Source of the DNA: Pseudomonas chlororaphis | Lineage (GTDB): Bacteria > Pseudomonadota > Gammaproteobacteria > Pseudomonadales > Pseudomonadaceae | Length of the DNA: 64,000 bases | Direction of reading: 5' to 3' | NCBI RefSeq assembly: GCF_001921865.1 | Contig: NZ_MSCT01000018.1 | Coordinates: 124,001 to 188,000, forward strand | Shown here: in pieces, positions 50,501 to 59,733 of the stretch | How positions within the stretch are numbered: position 1 is the stretch's first letter | Layout of the letters: each line of letters starts with the position of its first letter | Notes under the pieces: generated by a model | The model's input: only the letters and a program-made list of their open reading frames with translations | The model's database searches: none | What the model was told of the DNA's origin: nothing | Made by a program: the position numbers and the translations under genes

Positions 50501-51874
50501 ATGATCAAAATATCTGGTAAGAAAACCCTCTATCTGAGCCTGCTGGTCCTGGCGGTCGCGGCTCTCGGTGTCGGTGCCGGCGCCGCCTGGCACTACTACT
50601 GGAAAGACCGGGTGTCTTACCCCAACGACATCGTCAAGCACGCCAACGATCTCCAGGAACGCATCATCTCCTTCGACAGCCACATCACCGTGCCCCTGGA
50701 TTTCGGCACCGAAGGCACCGAAGCGGACAAGGACACCCATCGCCAGTTCGACCTGGTCAAGGCCGGTCGCGGCAGAATGTCCGGCGCCGCCCTGAGCATT
50801 CTCGCCTGGCCGGAAATGTGGAACGGCCCCAACGCCCCGCACCGCCCCACCGCCGGCTTCGTCGAAGAGGCCCGCCACCAGCGGGAAACCCGCTACCGGA
50901 TCATCCAGGGCATGGTGCGCGACTTCCCCAACCAGGCAGCCATCGCCTACACCCCCGCCGACCTGCGTCGCATCGCTTCCGAAGGCAAGCTGGCGGTGGT
51001 GATCAGCCTGCTCAACGCCTACGCCATGGGCGACGACCTCAACCAGCTGGACCAATGGGCCGCGCGCGGCATGCGCCTGTTCGGCTTCAGCTACGTGGGC
51101 AACAACGACTGGGCCGACTCCTCGCGCCCACTGCCGTTCTTCAACGACACGCGGGACGCCCTCGGCGGCCTGTCGCCGATCGGCAAGCAGGCCGTGCAGC
51201 GGCTCAACGACCTGGGGGTGGTGATCGACGTCTCGCAGATGTCCAGCAAGGCCCTGGACGATGTCGCCGCCCTGACCCGGGCGCCGGTGGTGGCCTCGCA
51301 CTCCGCGCCGCGGGCGCTGGTTGATATCCCGCGCAACCTGAGCGACAAGGAACTGCAAATCATCAAGACCACCGGCGGGGTGGTCCAGGTCGTGGGCTTC
51401 TCCACTTACCTGCGCCCCCTCAGCCAGCCGACCCTGGACAAGCTCAACGCCTTGCGCCAGCGCTTCGACCTGGGCCCGCTGCAAGGCCTGGAAAACGCCC
51501 TGATGCCGGGCGACGCGGTCATCACCATCTGGCCGGAGCAGCGCTTCGGCGAATACGCCAGCTCCCTGTACGGCATCCTCGACGAAGAGCCCAAGGCCAG
51601 CCTCAAGGACTATGTCGACGCCATCGACTACACGGTGAAGAAAATCGGCATCGATCACGTCGGCATCAGCTCTGACTTCAACGAGGGCGGCGGCGTCACC
51701 GGCTGGATGAACGTGGCGGACAACCGCAACGTCACCGCCGAGCTGATCCAGCGCGGCTACACCGACATCGAGATCGCCAAACTCTGGGGCGAAAACTATC
51801 TGCGCGTCTGGGAACAGGCGCAGAAACTCGCCAAGCCTGCCAAACCCGCCGTCCAGCCTGACATTGCCGGCTGA
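50501..51874 (+). CDS. pvdM: PvdM, periplasmic dipeptidase-family maturation protein
   Basis: The product is 457 residues from the ATG at 50501. The N-terminal anchor or signal (LYLSLLVLAVAALGVGAGAA) directs it to the periplasm. The rest is the peptidase M19 (renal dipeptidase) fold: ERIISFDSHITVPLDFGTEG in place of the usual DGHND motif, VVIDVSQMSSKALDDVAALT, VVASHSAPRAL, and HVGISSDFNEGGG. In pyoverdine-makers PvdM is needed for maturation of ferribactin. First gene of the pvdMNO operon, 3 bp from pvdN. Confidence 0.93.
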   Translation: MIKISGKKTLYLSLLVLAVAALGVGAGAAWHYYWKDRVSYPNDIVKHANDLQERIISFDSHITVPLDFGTEGTEADKDTHRQFDLVKAGRGRMSGAALSILAWPEMWNGPNAPHRPTAGFVEEARHQRETRYRIIQGMVRDFPNQAAIAYTPADLRRIASEGKLAVVISLLNAYAMGDDLNQLDQWAARGMRLFGFSYVGNNDWADSSRPLPFFNDTRDALGGLSPIGKQAVQRLNDLGVVIDVSQMSSKALDDVAALTRAPVVASHSAPRALVDIPRNLSDKELQIIKTTGGVVQVVGFSTYLRPLSQPTLDKLNALRQRFDLGPLQGLENALMPGDAVITIWPEQRFGEYASSLYGILDEEPKASLKDYVDAIDYTVKKIGIDHVGISSDFNEGGGVTGWMNVADNRNVTAELIQRGYTDIEIAKLWGENYLRVWEQAQKLAKPAKPAVQPDIAG

Positions 51875-51877
51875 ACC

Positions 51878-53194
51878 ATGACCACGAGAATCCCTGTGAC
51901 CAATCGTCGGACCTTCCTCAAGCACGCGGGCCTGCTGGCCGCCGCCCTGCCCCTGGGCAACCTCGCCGTCGGCCCGGCCCGGGCCGCCGCCACGCCGGTC
52001 GCCGGCAACTCGCAGTGGGCCCAGTTGCGCCAGCTGTTCGACCTCGACCCGAACTACGTGCACCTGTCCAACTTCCTCATCACCTCGCACCCCAGGCCCG
52101 TGCGCGAAGCCATCGAAAAGTACCGCGCGGTACTGGACAGCAACCCGGCCCTGGCCATGGACTACGACACCCAGTACACCTGGAAGCGCGAAGCCCAGGT
52201 GCGCGAAAGCGTCGGCCGCTACCTGCAGATCAAGCCCGCCCAGGTGGCCCTGACCGGCAGCACCACCGAAGGCCTGGCGCTGATGTACGGGGGCATTCAC
52301 GTGCGCCCCGAGCAAGAGATCCTGACCACGGTGCACGAGCACTACTCGACCCGTAACGCCCTCAAGTACCGCACCGAGCGCGACGGCACCCAGGTGCGCG
52401 GCATCGAGCTGTTCAAGTCGGCCCACCGGATGTCCACCGACGAAGTACTGGGCAACATCGAGCGCAATATCCGTCCCAACACCCGCGTCCTGGGCATGAC
52501 CTGGGTGCAGTCGGGCAGCGGCGTGAAGCTGCCGATCGGCGAGATCGGCAAACTGGTGGACCGGCACAACCGCAACCGCGACGAGCGCGACCGCATTCTC
52601 TACTGCGTCGACGGCGTGCACGGCCTGGGGGTGGAAGACATCACCTTCGCCGACCTCAATTGCGACTTCTTCGTCGCCGGCACCCACAAATGGATGTTCG
52701 GCCCACGGGGCACCGGGATCTTCTGCTCGCGCTCGGAAAAGCTCGAACACCTGACGCCGATGGTGGCGACCTTTTCCGAGAATCAGGACTTCGCCACCAC
52801 CATGAGCCCCGGCGGCTACCACAGCTTCGAGCATCGCTGGGCCGTGGACCAGGCCTTCGAGCTGCACATGCGGCTGGGCAAGGCCAATATCCAGTCGCGC
52901 ATCCACCAACTCAACAGCTACCTCAAGCAGCGCTTGCAGGAACTCCCGGGCATCGAGCTGGTGACGCCCCTGAGCCCGGAGCATTCCGCCGGCTTCACCT
53001 TCTTCCGCGGCCAGGGCCTGGACACCGACGCCACCGCCGCCTGGCTGATCGAGAACCGCATCCTGGTGGACGCGGTGGACCGCGATGCGGGACCGGTGGT
53101 GCGCATGGCGCCCGGCGTGCTCAACGATGAGGCGGATCTCGACCGCGCCCTGGACCTGCTGGGCAAGCGCCTGCGCACCGGCAAGGCCACCTGA
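51878..53194 (+). CDS. pvdN: PvdN, PLP-dependent pyoverdine side-chain enzyme
   Basis: The product is 438 residues. A Tat signal (TNRRTFLKHAGLLAAALPLG) precedes a class V aminotransferase fold: SNFLITSHPRPVREAIEKYR, LTGSTTEGLALMYGG, YCVDGVHGLGVEDITF, and the PLP lysine in FFVAGTHKWMFGPRGTG. It works in the periplasm and, in P. fluorescens, converts the chromophore-bound glutamate to succinamide. It is separated from pvdM by 3 bp and from pvdO by 38 bp, so the three form one operon. Confidence 0.94.
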   Translation: MTTRIPVTNRRTFLKHAGLLAAALPLGNLAVGPARAAATPVAGNSQWAQLRQLFDLDPNYVHLSNFLITSHPRPVREAIEKYRAVLDSNPALAMDYDTQYTWKREAQVRESVGRYLQIKPAQVALTGSTTEGLALMYGGIHVRPEQEILTTVHEHYSTRNALKYRTERDGTQVRGIELFKSAHRMSTDEVLGNIERNIRPNTRVLGMTWVQSGSGVKLPIGEIGKLVDRHNRNRDERDRILYCVDGVHGLGVEDITFADLNCDFFVAGTHKWMFGPRGTGIFCSRSEKLEHLTPMVATFSENQDFATTMSPGGYHSFEHRWAVDQAFELHMRLGKANIQSRIHQLNSYLKQRLQELPGIELVTPLSPEHSAGFTFFRGQGLDTDATAAWLIENRILVDAVDRDAGPVVRMAPGVLNDEADLDRALDLLGKRLRTGKAT

Positions 53195-53232
53195 CCCTCC
53201 TTTTTTCGTCCATTGCACAAGGTTATTTATCG

Positions 53233-54126
53233 ATGAAACCTGTCGCCTGTTCCTCCCTGGCCGCGCTGTTCGGCTGCCTGATCAGCATCAATGCCCAGGC
53301 GGTCGAACCGCCCAAGCCGGGCAGCGTGTTCAAGGACTGCAAGAACTGCCCGGAAATGGTCGTGCTGCCCGCCGGCAGCTTCGTCATGGGCTCCCCCGAA
53401 GGCGAGGTCGGCAGAGAACCCGATGAAGGTCCGCTGCATACCGTGACCTTCAGCAAGCCCTTCGCTATCAGCCGCTTCCATGTGACCGCCGGCGAGCTGG
53501 ACGCCTATATCCGCGAGACCGGCACCGTGATCAAGGACGGCGACGACCGCCCCGGCCGCCTGTGCCAGGCCAGCAAGCCGCGTTATGAACAAGGCCCGCG
53601 CCAGCCCGCGGTCTGCGTCGACTATTTCGAGGTCCGGGACTATGCGAAGTGGCTGTCGAAGAAGACCGGCCAGCACTACCGGATGATCAGCGAAGCGGAA
53701 CGCGAGTACGCCGCGCGCGCCGGCAGCACCGGCTCCTTCCCCTTCCCGTTCGACGAGGAAGGCCAGTACCAGATCAGCAAGCACGCCAACACCTACGGCC
53801 CCAAGGACGGCTACAGCTACAGCTCCCCGGTGGGCAGCTATCCGCCTAACGCCTTCGGTATGTACGACATGCACGGCAATGTGTATGAGTGGGTCGCCGA
53901 CTGCTGGCACCCCGACTATGTCGGCGCGCCCACCGACGGCAGCGCCTGGATGGAAGACTCGGGCGGCGTGTGCCTCGACGCGCAGATTCGCGGCAACGAC
54001 TGGGGCGAGGCTCCGGTGTTCTCCCGCTCGGGCAACCGCAACAGCCGCAAGCGCGAGGTTCGCGGCGACTTCCTCGGCTTTCGCGTAGCCCGCGAACTGG
54101 AACAGCCTGGCACCGGCCGCCCGTAA
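53233..54126 (+). CDS. pvdO: PvdO, formylglycine-generating-enzyme-like maturation protein
   Basis: The product is 297 residues with AAGGTT upstream. The signal peptide (MKPVACSSLAALFGCLISIN) ends near AQA. The FGE/SUMF1 fold is seen in MVVLPAGSFVMGSPEGEVGR, HYRMISEAEREYAARAG and AFGMYDMHGNVYEWVADCWH. It closes with NRNSRKREVRGDFLGFRVAR. PvdO catalyses the last oxidation of dihydropyoverdine to pyoverdine in the periplasm. Last gene of pvdMNO; a long hairpin follows. Confidence 0.94.
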   Translation: MKPVACSSLAALFGCLISINAQAVEPPKPGSVFKDCKNCPEMVVLPAGSFVMGSPEGEVGREPDEGPLHTVTFSKPFAISRFHVTAGELDAYIRETGTVIKDGDDRPGRLCQASKPRYEQGPRQPAVCVDYFEVRDYAKWLSKKTGQHYRMISEAEREYAARAGSTGSFPFPFDEEGQYQISKHANTYGPKDGYSYSSPVGSYPPNAFGMYDMHGNVYEWVADCWHPDYVGAPTDGSAWMEDSGGVCLDAQIRGNDWGEAPVFSRSGNRNSRKREVRGDFLGFRVARELEQPGTGRP

Positions 54127-54138
54127 GCGGCCGATCGA

Positions 54139-54173
54139 CGGCGCTCAAGCGCGATAGCCGCGCTTGAGCGCCG
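54139..54173. terminator. Bidirectional hairpin between pvdO and pvdF
   Basis: A perfect 15-bp stem (54139-54153 with 54159-54173, loop ATAGC) lies between the convergent stops of pvdO and pvdF. The T tract is absent on both sides, but the position and stability suggest transcript-end function for both genes. Confidence 0.75.
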
Positions 54174-54179
54174 CGGGCC

Positions 54180-55031
54180 TCAGGCCTCGGCCCGGGACGC
54201 GCCAGCCGGCTGTTCGGCCAGCAATGCCAGGCCTTCGTGCAAGGCCGGGAACAGGCTGTTGTTGAAGTTATTCCAGCGCAGTTCGAGGATGGTGTCCTCG
54301 GGCGCGATCTCGGTATTGAGCACGTCGTGGAACACCTCGCCGGAATCGATGCCGTTGTCCACGTAGTGGAACGAGGCGCCGGTCTTGTACAGCGGCTCGA
54401 CCGGCTCGGTTTCCCGGGTAGCCCAGTCCACCACCTTCTGCCCGCGGGCACCGTACAAGGCATTCCAGGTGGCGTAGGCGCCGCGACGCTCGTAAGGCGA
54501 CTCGAGGCGGGTGATGCCCGGATGGATGTTCATGATCCGCCGCGCGAACGGCGCGCCCGGGCGCACCAGCTCGTCGAGGATCACCAGCAGGCCGTCGAGC
54601 ACCACGATATCGGCCTTCAATTCCACCAGGGTCTCGTGCAGGCGGCGTTCGAAATCCTGCTTGCCGGCGATGTGCTCGGCGCTGCCGCGCGGATGGCGGC
54701 GGTAGGTGGACGGCACGCTGAGCAACAGGTCGTTGACCAGGCGCCCCTGGACCCGCAGGTCCGCCGGGTACAGCCATTGCCGGCCGGGCTGGTAGGCGAA
54801 ACCGTAATCCTTGACCAACTGCTGGTCGCGCGGCGATTGCTCGTCGTCGTCGTACACCACGCCGACCAGGTTGTAGGCCTCGCCCAGCGGCGTCTGTTCG
54901 AGCGACTCCACCAGGAACTCCAGCACCGACTTCATGTAGCGTTCGTGATCCTTGTAGGCCACCGGCTGCCCCGCCTTGTCGGCCGCCGCGTTCCTCAGGG
55001 ACCAGACATACACCAGATTCTTTTTCGTCAT
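54180..55031 (-). CDS. pvdF: PvdF, N5-hydroxyornithine formyltransferase
   Basis: The product is 283 residues. The formyl-transferase core has the catalytic Asn-His in RRIMNIHPGITRLESPYERR and the Asp in ASFHYVDNGIDSGEVFHDVL, like glycinamide-ribonucleotide transformylase. It transfers a formyl group from N10-formyl-tetrahydrofolate to the N5-hydroxyornithine made by PvdA. The pyoverdine of this strain should therefore contain N5-formyl-N5-hydroxyornithine. A PvdS box is 63 bp upstream, divergent from pvdE. Confidence 0.94.
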   Translation of the reverse strand: MTKKNLVYVWSLRNAAADKAGQPVAYKDHERYMKSVLEFLVESLEQTPLGEAYNLVGVVYDDDEQSPRDQQLVKDYGFAYQPGRQWLYPADLRVQGRLVNDLLLSVPSTYRRHPRGSAEHIAGKQDFERRLHETLVELKADIVVLDGLLVILDELVRPGAPFARRIMNIHPGITRLESPYERRGAYATWNALYGARGQKVVDWATRETEPVEPLYKTGASFHYVDNGIDSGEVFHDVLNTEIAPEDTILELRWNNFNNSLFPALHEGLALLAEQPAGASRAEA

Positions 55032-55094
55032 CTCAATCGCTCTCGCTGAATGGGCCAGGCACGGCGTCGTTACGCGTGCACCTCCAGAACAAGA

Positions 55095-55118
55095 ACGAAT
55101 CAGCCGGCGCGCAATTTA
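55095..55118 (-). promoter_or_regulatory. PvdS iron-starvation box of pvdF
   Basis: On the minus strand TAAAT (55118-55114) and CGT (55097-55095) are 16 bases apart, 64 bp upstream of the pvdF start. Confidence 0.9.
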
Positions 55119-55137
55119 TCCGCGCCCGCCGCCGCGC

Positions 55138-55161
55138 TAAATACTCTCGCCAACGGTTCGT
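55138..55161 (+). promoter_or_regulatory. PvdS iron-starvation box of pvdE
   Basis: TAAAT (55138-55142), 16 bases, CGT (55159-55161), 59 bp before the pvdE start. It is divergent from the pvdF box, 20 bp away. Confidence 0.9.
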
Positions 55162-55219
55162 CTGTCAATGAGTACGGGTCTTTCTGCCTCGACCCATCCT
55201 TCACTGCCGGGAACCCCTT

Positions 55220-56872
55220 ATGACCGACCCCAAGCGCGGAGCCTTTCACGGACTGCTCGCCCTGCTCAGACCCTTTCGTACCACTGTGGTGATTTCCGTT
55301 GCCCTGGGCATGCTCGGCGGCCTGGCCATCACCCTGTTGCTGGCCACTATCAACAACGCCCTGCACTCGGCCACCGGCATGACCCAGGGTGTGGTCCTGA
55401 CCTTCGCCGCCCTGTGCCTGCTGGCCCTGACCAGCTCGATCGTCTCGGATATCGGCACCAACTACGTGGGCCAGCGGATCATCGCCGCGCTGCGCAAGGA
55501 CCTGGGGGAGAAAGTGCTGTCGGCGCCCATCACCCAGATCGAACGCTACCGCTCCCACCGCCTGATCCCGGTACTGACCCACGACGTCGACACCATCAGC
55601 GACTTTTCCTTCGCCTTCACCCCGTTGGCCATCGCCGCCACCGTCACCCTGGGTTGCCTGGGCTACCTGGCGTACCTGTCGGTGCCGATGTTCCTGATGA
55701 TGGTGGTCGCCATCGTCATCGGCATCAGCGTGCAGTACGTGGCGGGCGGCAAGGGGATCCGCGGCTTCGACCTGGCCCGCGACCAGGAAGACGAGTTGCA
55801 GCGCTACTACAACGCGATTGCCTCCGGCGCCAAGGAGCTGCGCATGCACCGCCCGCGCCGCTACCGGATGAACACCCACCGCATCCAGGAAACCGCGGAC
55901 CGCATCGCCTCGATCCAGGTGCGCTCGGTGAACATCTATATCCTGGCCAAGACCTTCGGCTCGATGCTGTTCTTCGTGGTCATCGGCCTGGCCCTGGCCA
56001 TGCAGGCCTACAACCCCAACCCGGACCCGACCGTGATCACCGGTTTCGTGCTGGTGCTGCTGTACATGAAAGGCCCGCTGGAAAACCTGGTGTCCTACCT
56101 GCCGGTGGTGGGCAAGGCGAAGATCGCCTTCGGCCGCATCAGCGAGTTGTCCGAGCGTTTCTCTTCCCCCGAACCCCATCTGCTGCTGGACGATACCGAA
56201 GCGCCGAAACCGGTGGTGCACAGCCTCGAACTGCGCGGCGTGAGCTACAGCCCGCCCGCGGTGGAAGGCAGCGAACCGTTCCACCTGGGGCCGATCAACC
56301 TGGACATCAAGCAGGGCGACATCGTCTTCATCGTCGGCGAGAACGGCTGCGGCAAGACCACCCTGATCAAGCTGCTGCTGGGGCTGTACCAACCCCAGGC
56401 CGGGGAAATACGCCTGAACGGCGAGGCCGTGACCGACCCGACCCGCGACGACTACCGCCAACTGTTCACCACCGTGTTCGCCGACTACTACCTGTTCGAC
56501 GACCTGGTCCAGGGCAGCGGCGGCCAGTCACTGGACAGCGCCAGCCAATACCTGGACCGCCTGGAAATCGCCCACAAGGTCAGCGTCAAGGACGGCGCCT
56601 TCACCACCACCGACCTGTCCACCGGCCAGCGCAAGCGCCTGGCCCTGGTCAATGCCTGGCTGGAAGAGCGCCCGGTGCTGGTGTTCGACGAATGGGCGGC
56701 GGACCAGGACCCGGCCTTCCGGCGGATTTTCTACACCGAGCTGCTGCCGGACCTCAAGCGCCTGGGCAAGACCATCATCGTCATCAGCCACGACGATCGC
56801 TACTTCGATATCGCCGACCAACTGGTGCGGATGAAGGCCGGGAAAGTCATGACCGATCTGCAACCGGCGTGA
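55220..56872 (+). CDS. pvdE: PvdE, ABC exporter of the pyoverdine precursor
   Basis: The product is 550 residues, a fused half-transporter. Six membrane segments (about 15-310) are followed by the ATPase: Walker A VGENGCGKTTLIKLLLG, signature LSTGQRKRLALVNAWLE, Walker B VLVFDEWAADQDPAFR and switch His in IIVISHDDRYF. The signature LSTGQ instead of LSGGQ fits the cyclic-peptide exporter (SyrD/PvdE) group. It carries acylated ferribactin from cytoplasm to periplasm, where PvdM, N, O and P complete it. Driven by its own PvdS box. Confidence 0.94.
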   Translation: MTDPKRGAFHGLLALLRPFRTTVVISVALGMLGGLAITLLLATINNALHSATGMTQGVVLTFAALCLLALTSSIVSDIGTNYVGQRIIAALRKDLGEKVLSAPITQIERYRSHRLIPVLTHDVDTISDFSFAFTPLAIAATVTLGCLGYLAYLSVPMFLMMVVAIVIGISVQYVAGGKGIRGFDLARDQEDELQRYYNAIASGAKELRMHRPRRYRMNTHRIQETADRIASIQVRSVNIYILAKTFGSMLFFVVIGLALAMQAYNPNPDPTVITGFVLVLLYMKGPLENLVSYLPVVGKAKIAFGRISELSERFSSPEPHLLLDDTEAPKPVVHSLELRGVSYSPPAVEGSEPFHLGPINLDIKQGDIVFIVGENGCGKTTLIKLLLGLYQPQAGEIRLNGEAVTDPTRDDYRQLFTTVFADYYLFDDLVQGSGGQSLDSASQYLDRLEIAHKVSVKDGAFTTTDLSTGQRKRLALVNAWLEERPVLVFDEWAADQDPAFRRIFYTELLPDLKRLGKTIIVISHDDRYFDIADQLVRMKAGKVMTDLQPA

Positions 56873-56913
56873 TTGTTTCCGGTTTATGGCCACTGGTGCG
56901 TCATACAGACAGA

Positions 56914-56944
56914 ACTGAGAATTACTAGCATTAACAATCATTAC
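56914..56944 (+). promoter_or_regulatory. Candidate Fur/FpvI control region of fpvA
   Basis: The 95-bp gap between pvdE and fpvA contains an AT-rich segment (GAGAATTACTAGCATTAACA, then ATCATTAC) that resembles overlapping Fur hexamers. There is no TAAAT-N16-CGT box here, unlike the other pvd units, consistent with dependence on FpvI or on read-through from pvdE. Confidence 0.45.
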
Positions 56945-56967
56945 ATCTGCCGGACCTATAAGAGCGC

Positions 56968-59451
56968 ATGAGCATGCCCGCACAACATCGACTGACTCCT
57001 TTGGCCAAAGCCCTCCTCTGCCAGGCGTTCTCGCCGAGAATGGCTTCCCGCACCCTGGGCCTGGCCCTGACCCTGCCCTTGATGGCCCAGGTCCAGGCTC
57101 AGGAAATTTCGTTCAACATCGCCTCGCAGTCCATGGCTTCGGCCCTGCAGGAGTTCGGACGCCAAGCCAACATGCAGGTGCTGTACAGCCCCGACGATGT
57201 GCAGGGCAAGCGCAGCAACGCGCTGACCGGCAGCTATGCCCCGGAGCGGGCCATCGCGGCGCTGCTCAACGGCACCGGGGTGGCCTACAACCTCAAGGAC
57301 AATTCGATCACCATCCTCAACCGCGCCTCCAGCGGCTCGCTGGAACTGGGGACCAGTTTCATCAACGGCAAGGGCCTGGACGGCAAGACCGAGGACACCG
57401 GGTCCTACACCACCGGGCCGATGCAGAGCGCCACCAAGCTGGCCCTGACGGCGCGGGAAACCCCGCAGTCGGTCACGGTCATCACCCGCCAGCGCATGGA
57501 CGACCAGAACATGCGCTCCCTGGAAGACGTGCTCAAGGCCACCCCGGGCATTTCCACGAACAAGGTCGGCCCGCAGCGACCGACCTTCTACGCCCGGGGT
57601 TTCGCCATTGAAAACCTGATGGTCGACGGTTTGTCCAACGACCTGAGCCACTACCTCAGCCGGGACATGAACTCCACCCCCGACATGGCGATCTTCGACC
57701 ATGTGGAAGTGGTGCGCGGCGCCACCGGCCTGATGCAGGGCGCGGGCAACCCGTCGGCCGCGGTGAACATGGTGCACAAGCGTCCGACCGCCACGCCGCG
57801 CGTCAGCGTCACCGGCAGCGCCGGCAGCTGGGACAACTACCGCACCGAGTTCGACGCCTCCAACGCGCTGAACGAAAGCGGCACCCTGCGCGGCCGGATC
57901 GTCACCGCCTACCAGACCCAGAACAGCTTCCAGGACTTCGTCAGTTCCGAGCGCTCGGTGTTCTACGGCATCACCGAGGCCGACCTGAACGAAGACACCA
58001 CCCTGACCTTCGGCATCTCCAACCAGAACGCCAACAACAACAATTCCTGGGGCGGCCTGCCCGTTGCCCGCGACGGCAGCGACCTGCACCTCAAGCGCTC
58101 CACTTACCTGGGCAGCGACTGGGAATACTGGGACCAGGACAACACCACCGCCTTCACCCGCCTGGAATACCGCTTCGCCAACGACTGGAAAATGCTCCTG
58201 GCCGCCAGCAAGAGCTGGTCGGACCTGGACATGCATGGCTCCATCCCGATGCGCACCTGGCAAAGCGACTACAGTGAATTTGGCCAGAACATCGGCCGCT
58301 ACGAATATGAAGACCAGCAAAACAGCTACGACGGCTATGTCTCCGGCCCCTTCTCGCTGTTCGGCCGCACCCATGAACTGGTAGTGGGTGCCAGCAGGCG
58401 CGACCTGTCGTTCAAGGGCAAGGGCAACCCCAGCGACTTCGAGACCAACACCAATATTTACCGTCCCAGCGGCATCCCCAAGCCGGACATGAGCGCCACG
58501 CCCTGGACACAGCATCGCACCAGCGAGCTGGAAAGCACCTATGTCACCACGCGCCTGAACCCTGCCGATGACTGGAAAGTTATCCTCGGCGGGCGGCTGG
58601 ACTGGTACGACTACGACGTCACCACCACCTGGAACGGCAAACCGAACTCCTCCAGCCTGCCCAACAAGGTCACCCGCAACCTGACCCGCTATGCCGGCGT
58701 GATCTATGACCTGGACCAGCATCACTCGGTCTATGTCAGCTACACCGACATCTTCAAGCCGCAGACCGAACTCGACGCCTCCAACAACGCCCTCAAGCCC
58801 ATCGAAGGCAAGAACTACGAGATGGGCATCAAGGGCGAGTACTTCGACGGCGCCCTGAACGCCAGCGCGGCGATCTTCCGCATCGACCAGGAAAACCGCG
58901 CCAAGGATCTGAACCCCAACCAGTGCAACCCAGTGGGCACCACCTGCTACGAAGCCGCGGGCGAAGTGCGCAGCGAAGGTATCGAACTGGAAATCAACGG
59001 CTCCCTGGCCCCGGGCTGGGAGCTGGGCGCCGGCTACACCTACGCCTCGGTCAAGTACACCAAGGACACCGACCCAGCCAACGAAGGTCGCCTGTTCGAC
59101 ACCGATATCCCACGCCATGTGTTCAAGGCCTTCACCACCTATCAGCTGCCCGGCGACCTCAACCGCTGGACCATCGGTGGCGGCGTGTATCGGCAGAACA
59201 CCATCTATAACAAAGGCACCAATGATCTTACCGCTCCACCGCCCTACGACTACCGCATCGAACAAAAGGCCTACACCCTGGTGGACCTGATGACCAGCTA
59301 CAAGGCCTCGGAGAATGTGATCGTTCGCCTCAACATCAACAACCTGTTCGACAAGCGTTACTACCAGAGCATCAGCAGCAACACCGACTACGGCAACAAC
59401 TTCTACGGCGATCCGCGTAACGCCATGGTCACCGTCGGCTGGTCGCTCTGA
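56968..59451 (+). CDS. fpvA: FpvA, ferripyoverdine TonB-dependent receptor with signalling domain
   Basis: The product is 827 residues; Met1 or Met3 may be the start. The signal peptide ends after LMAQVQAQ. The STN signalling domain (about 45-118) has ISFNIASQSMASALQEFGRQ and ALTGSYAPERAIAALLNGTG. The plug (about 150-290) has TARETPQSVTVITRQRMDDQ and DHVEVVRGATGLMQGAGNPS. The barrel ends NAMVTVGWSL, without the usual terminal Phe. It imports ferric pyoverdine and signals to FpvI and PvdS through an FpvR anti-sigma that is not encoded next to it. Its position between pvdE and the NRPS gene matches PAO1. Confidence 0.93.
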   Translation: MSMPAQHRLTPLAKALLCQAFSPRMASRTLGLALTLPLMAQVQAQEISFNIASQSMASALQEFGRQANMQVLYSPDDVQGKRSNALTGSYAPERAIAALLNGTGVAYNLKDNSITILNRASSGSLELGTSFINGKGLDGKTEDTGSYTTGPMQSATKLALTARETPQSVTVITRQRMDDQNMRSLEDVLKATPGISTNKVGPQRPTFYARGFAIENLMVDGLSNDLSHYLSRDMNSTPDMAIFDHVEVVRGATGLMQGAGNPSAAVNMVHKRPTATPRVSVTGSAGSWDNYRTEFDASNALNESGTLRGRIVTAYQTQNSFQDFVSSERSVFYGITEADLNEDTTLTFGISNQNANNNNSWGGLPVARDGSDLHLKRSTYLGSDWEYWDQDNTTAFTRLEYRFANDWKMLLAASKSWSDLDMHGSIPMRTWQSDYSEFGQNIGRYEYEDQQNSYDGYVSGPFSLFGRTHELVVGASRRDLSFKGKGNPSDFETNTNIYRPSGIPKPDMSATPWTQHRTSELESTYVTTRLNPADDWKVILGGRLDWYDYDVTTTWNGKPNSSSLPNKVTRNLTRYAGVIYDLDQHHSVYVSYTDIFKPQTELDASNNALKPIEGKNYEMGIKGEYFDGALNASAAIFRIDQENRAKDLNPNQCNPVGTTCYEAAGEVRSEGIELEINGSLAPGWELGAGYTYASVKYTKDTDPANEGRLFDTDIPRHVFKAFTTYQLPGDLNRWTIGGGVYRQNTIYNKGTNDLTAPPPYDYRIEQKAYTLVDLMTSYKASENVIVRLNINNLFDKRYYQSISSNTDYGNNFYGDPRNAMVTVGWSL

Positions 59452-59692
59452 TCCTCCTCCCCGAGCCCGGGGTCGGCGCCAACGGCGGCTGACTCCAACG
59501 GCGGTACTCCCCACGTCAGGCCTGGCAGCGATGCCCGCCTGGCGTTTTTTTTGCCCTCGTTTCCCCGCCTCCAATGCGCTCGCTGAACACCGCCCCAAGG
59601 CTGGTGCGTACCTGTGCCGGCATGCTTGCGTCCATGAGGAACGGCAGCAGGCCGCGCCAACAGCAAGCCGATACCTGACAGCCAGAAACGAC
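59452..59692. other. Gap downstream of fpvA
   Basis: No gene is seen. A run of eight T at about 59546-59553 follows a GC-rich stretch and may be part of the fpvA terminator, though I could not draw a convincing stem. Confidence 0.4.
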
Positions 59693-59724
59693 AAAGGCCC
59701 GGACCGTTACCGGTCCGGGCCTTT
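59693..59724 (-). terminator. Hairpin terminator of the NRPS gene
   Basis: A perfect 14-bp stem AAAGGCCCGGACCG (59693-59706) pairs with CGGTCCGGGCCTTT (59711-59724), loop TTAC. It lies 10 bases past the NRPS stop on the minus strand. It has T's at its base and is symmetrical enough to stop transcripts from fpvA as well. Confidence 0.85.
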
Positions 59725-59733
59725 GTCGGCGAC

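Noticed and set aside
56956..59694. A 912-codon minus-strand frame covering fpvA
   Set aside because: The receptor on the plus strand has signal peptide, STN, plug and barrel. The opposite frame is low-complexity Val/Gly/Ala sequence.
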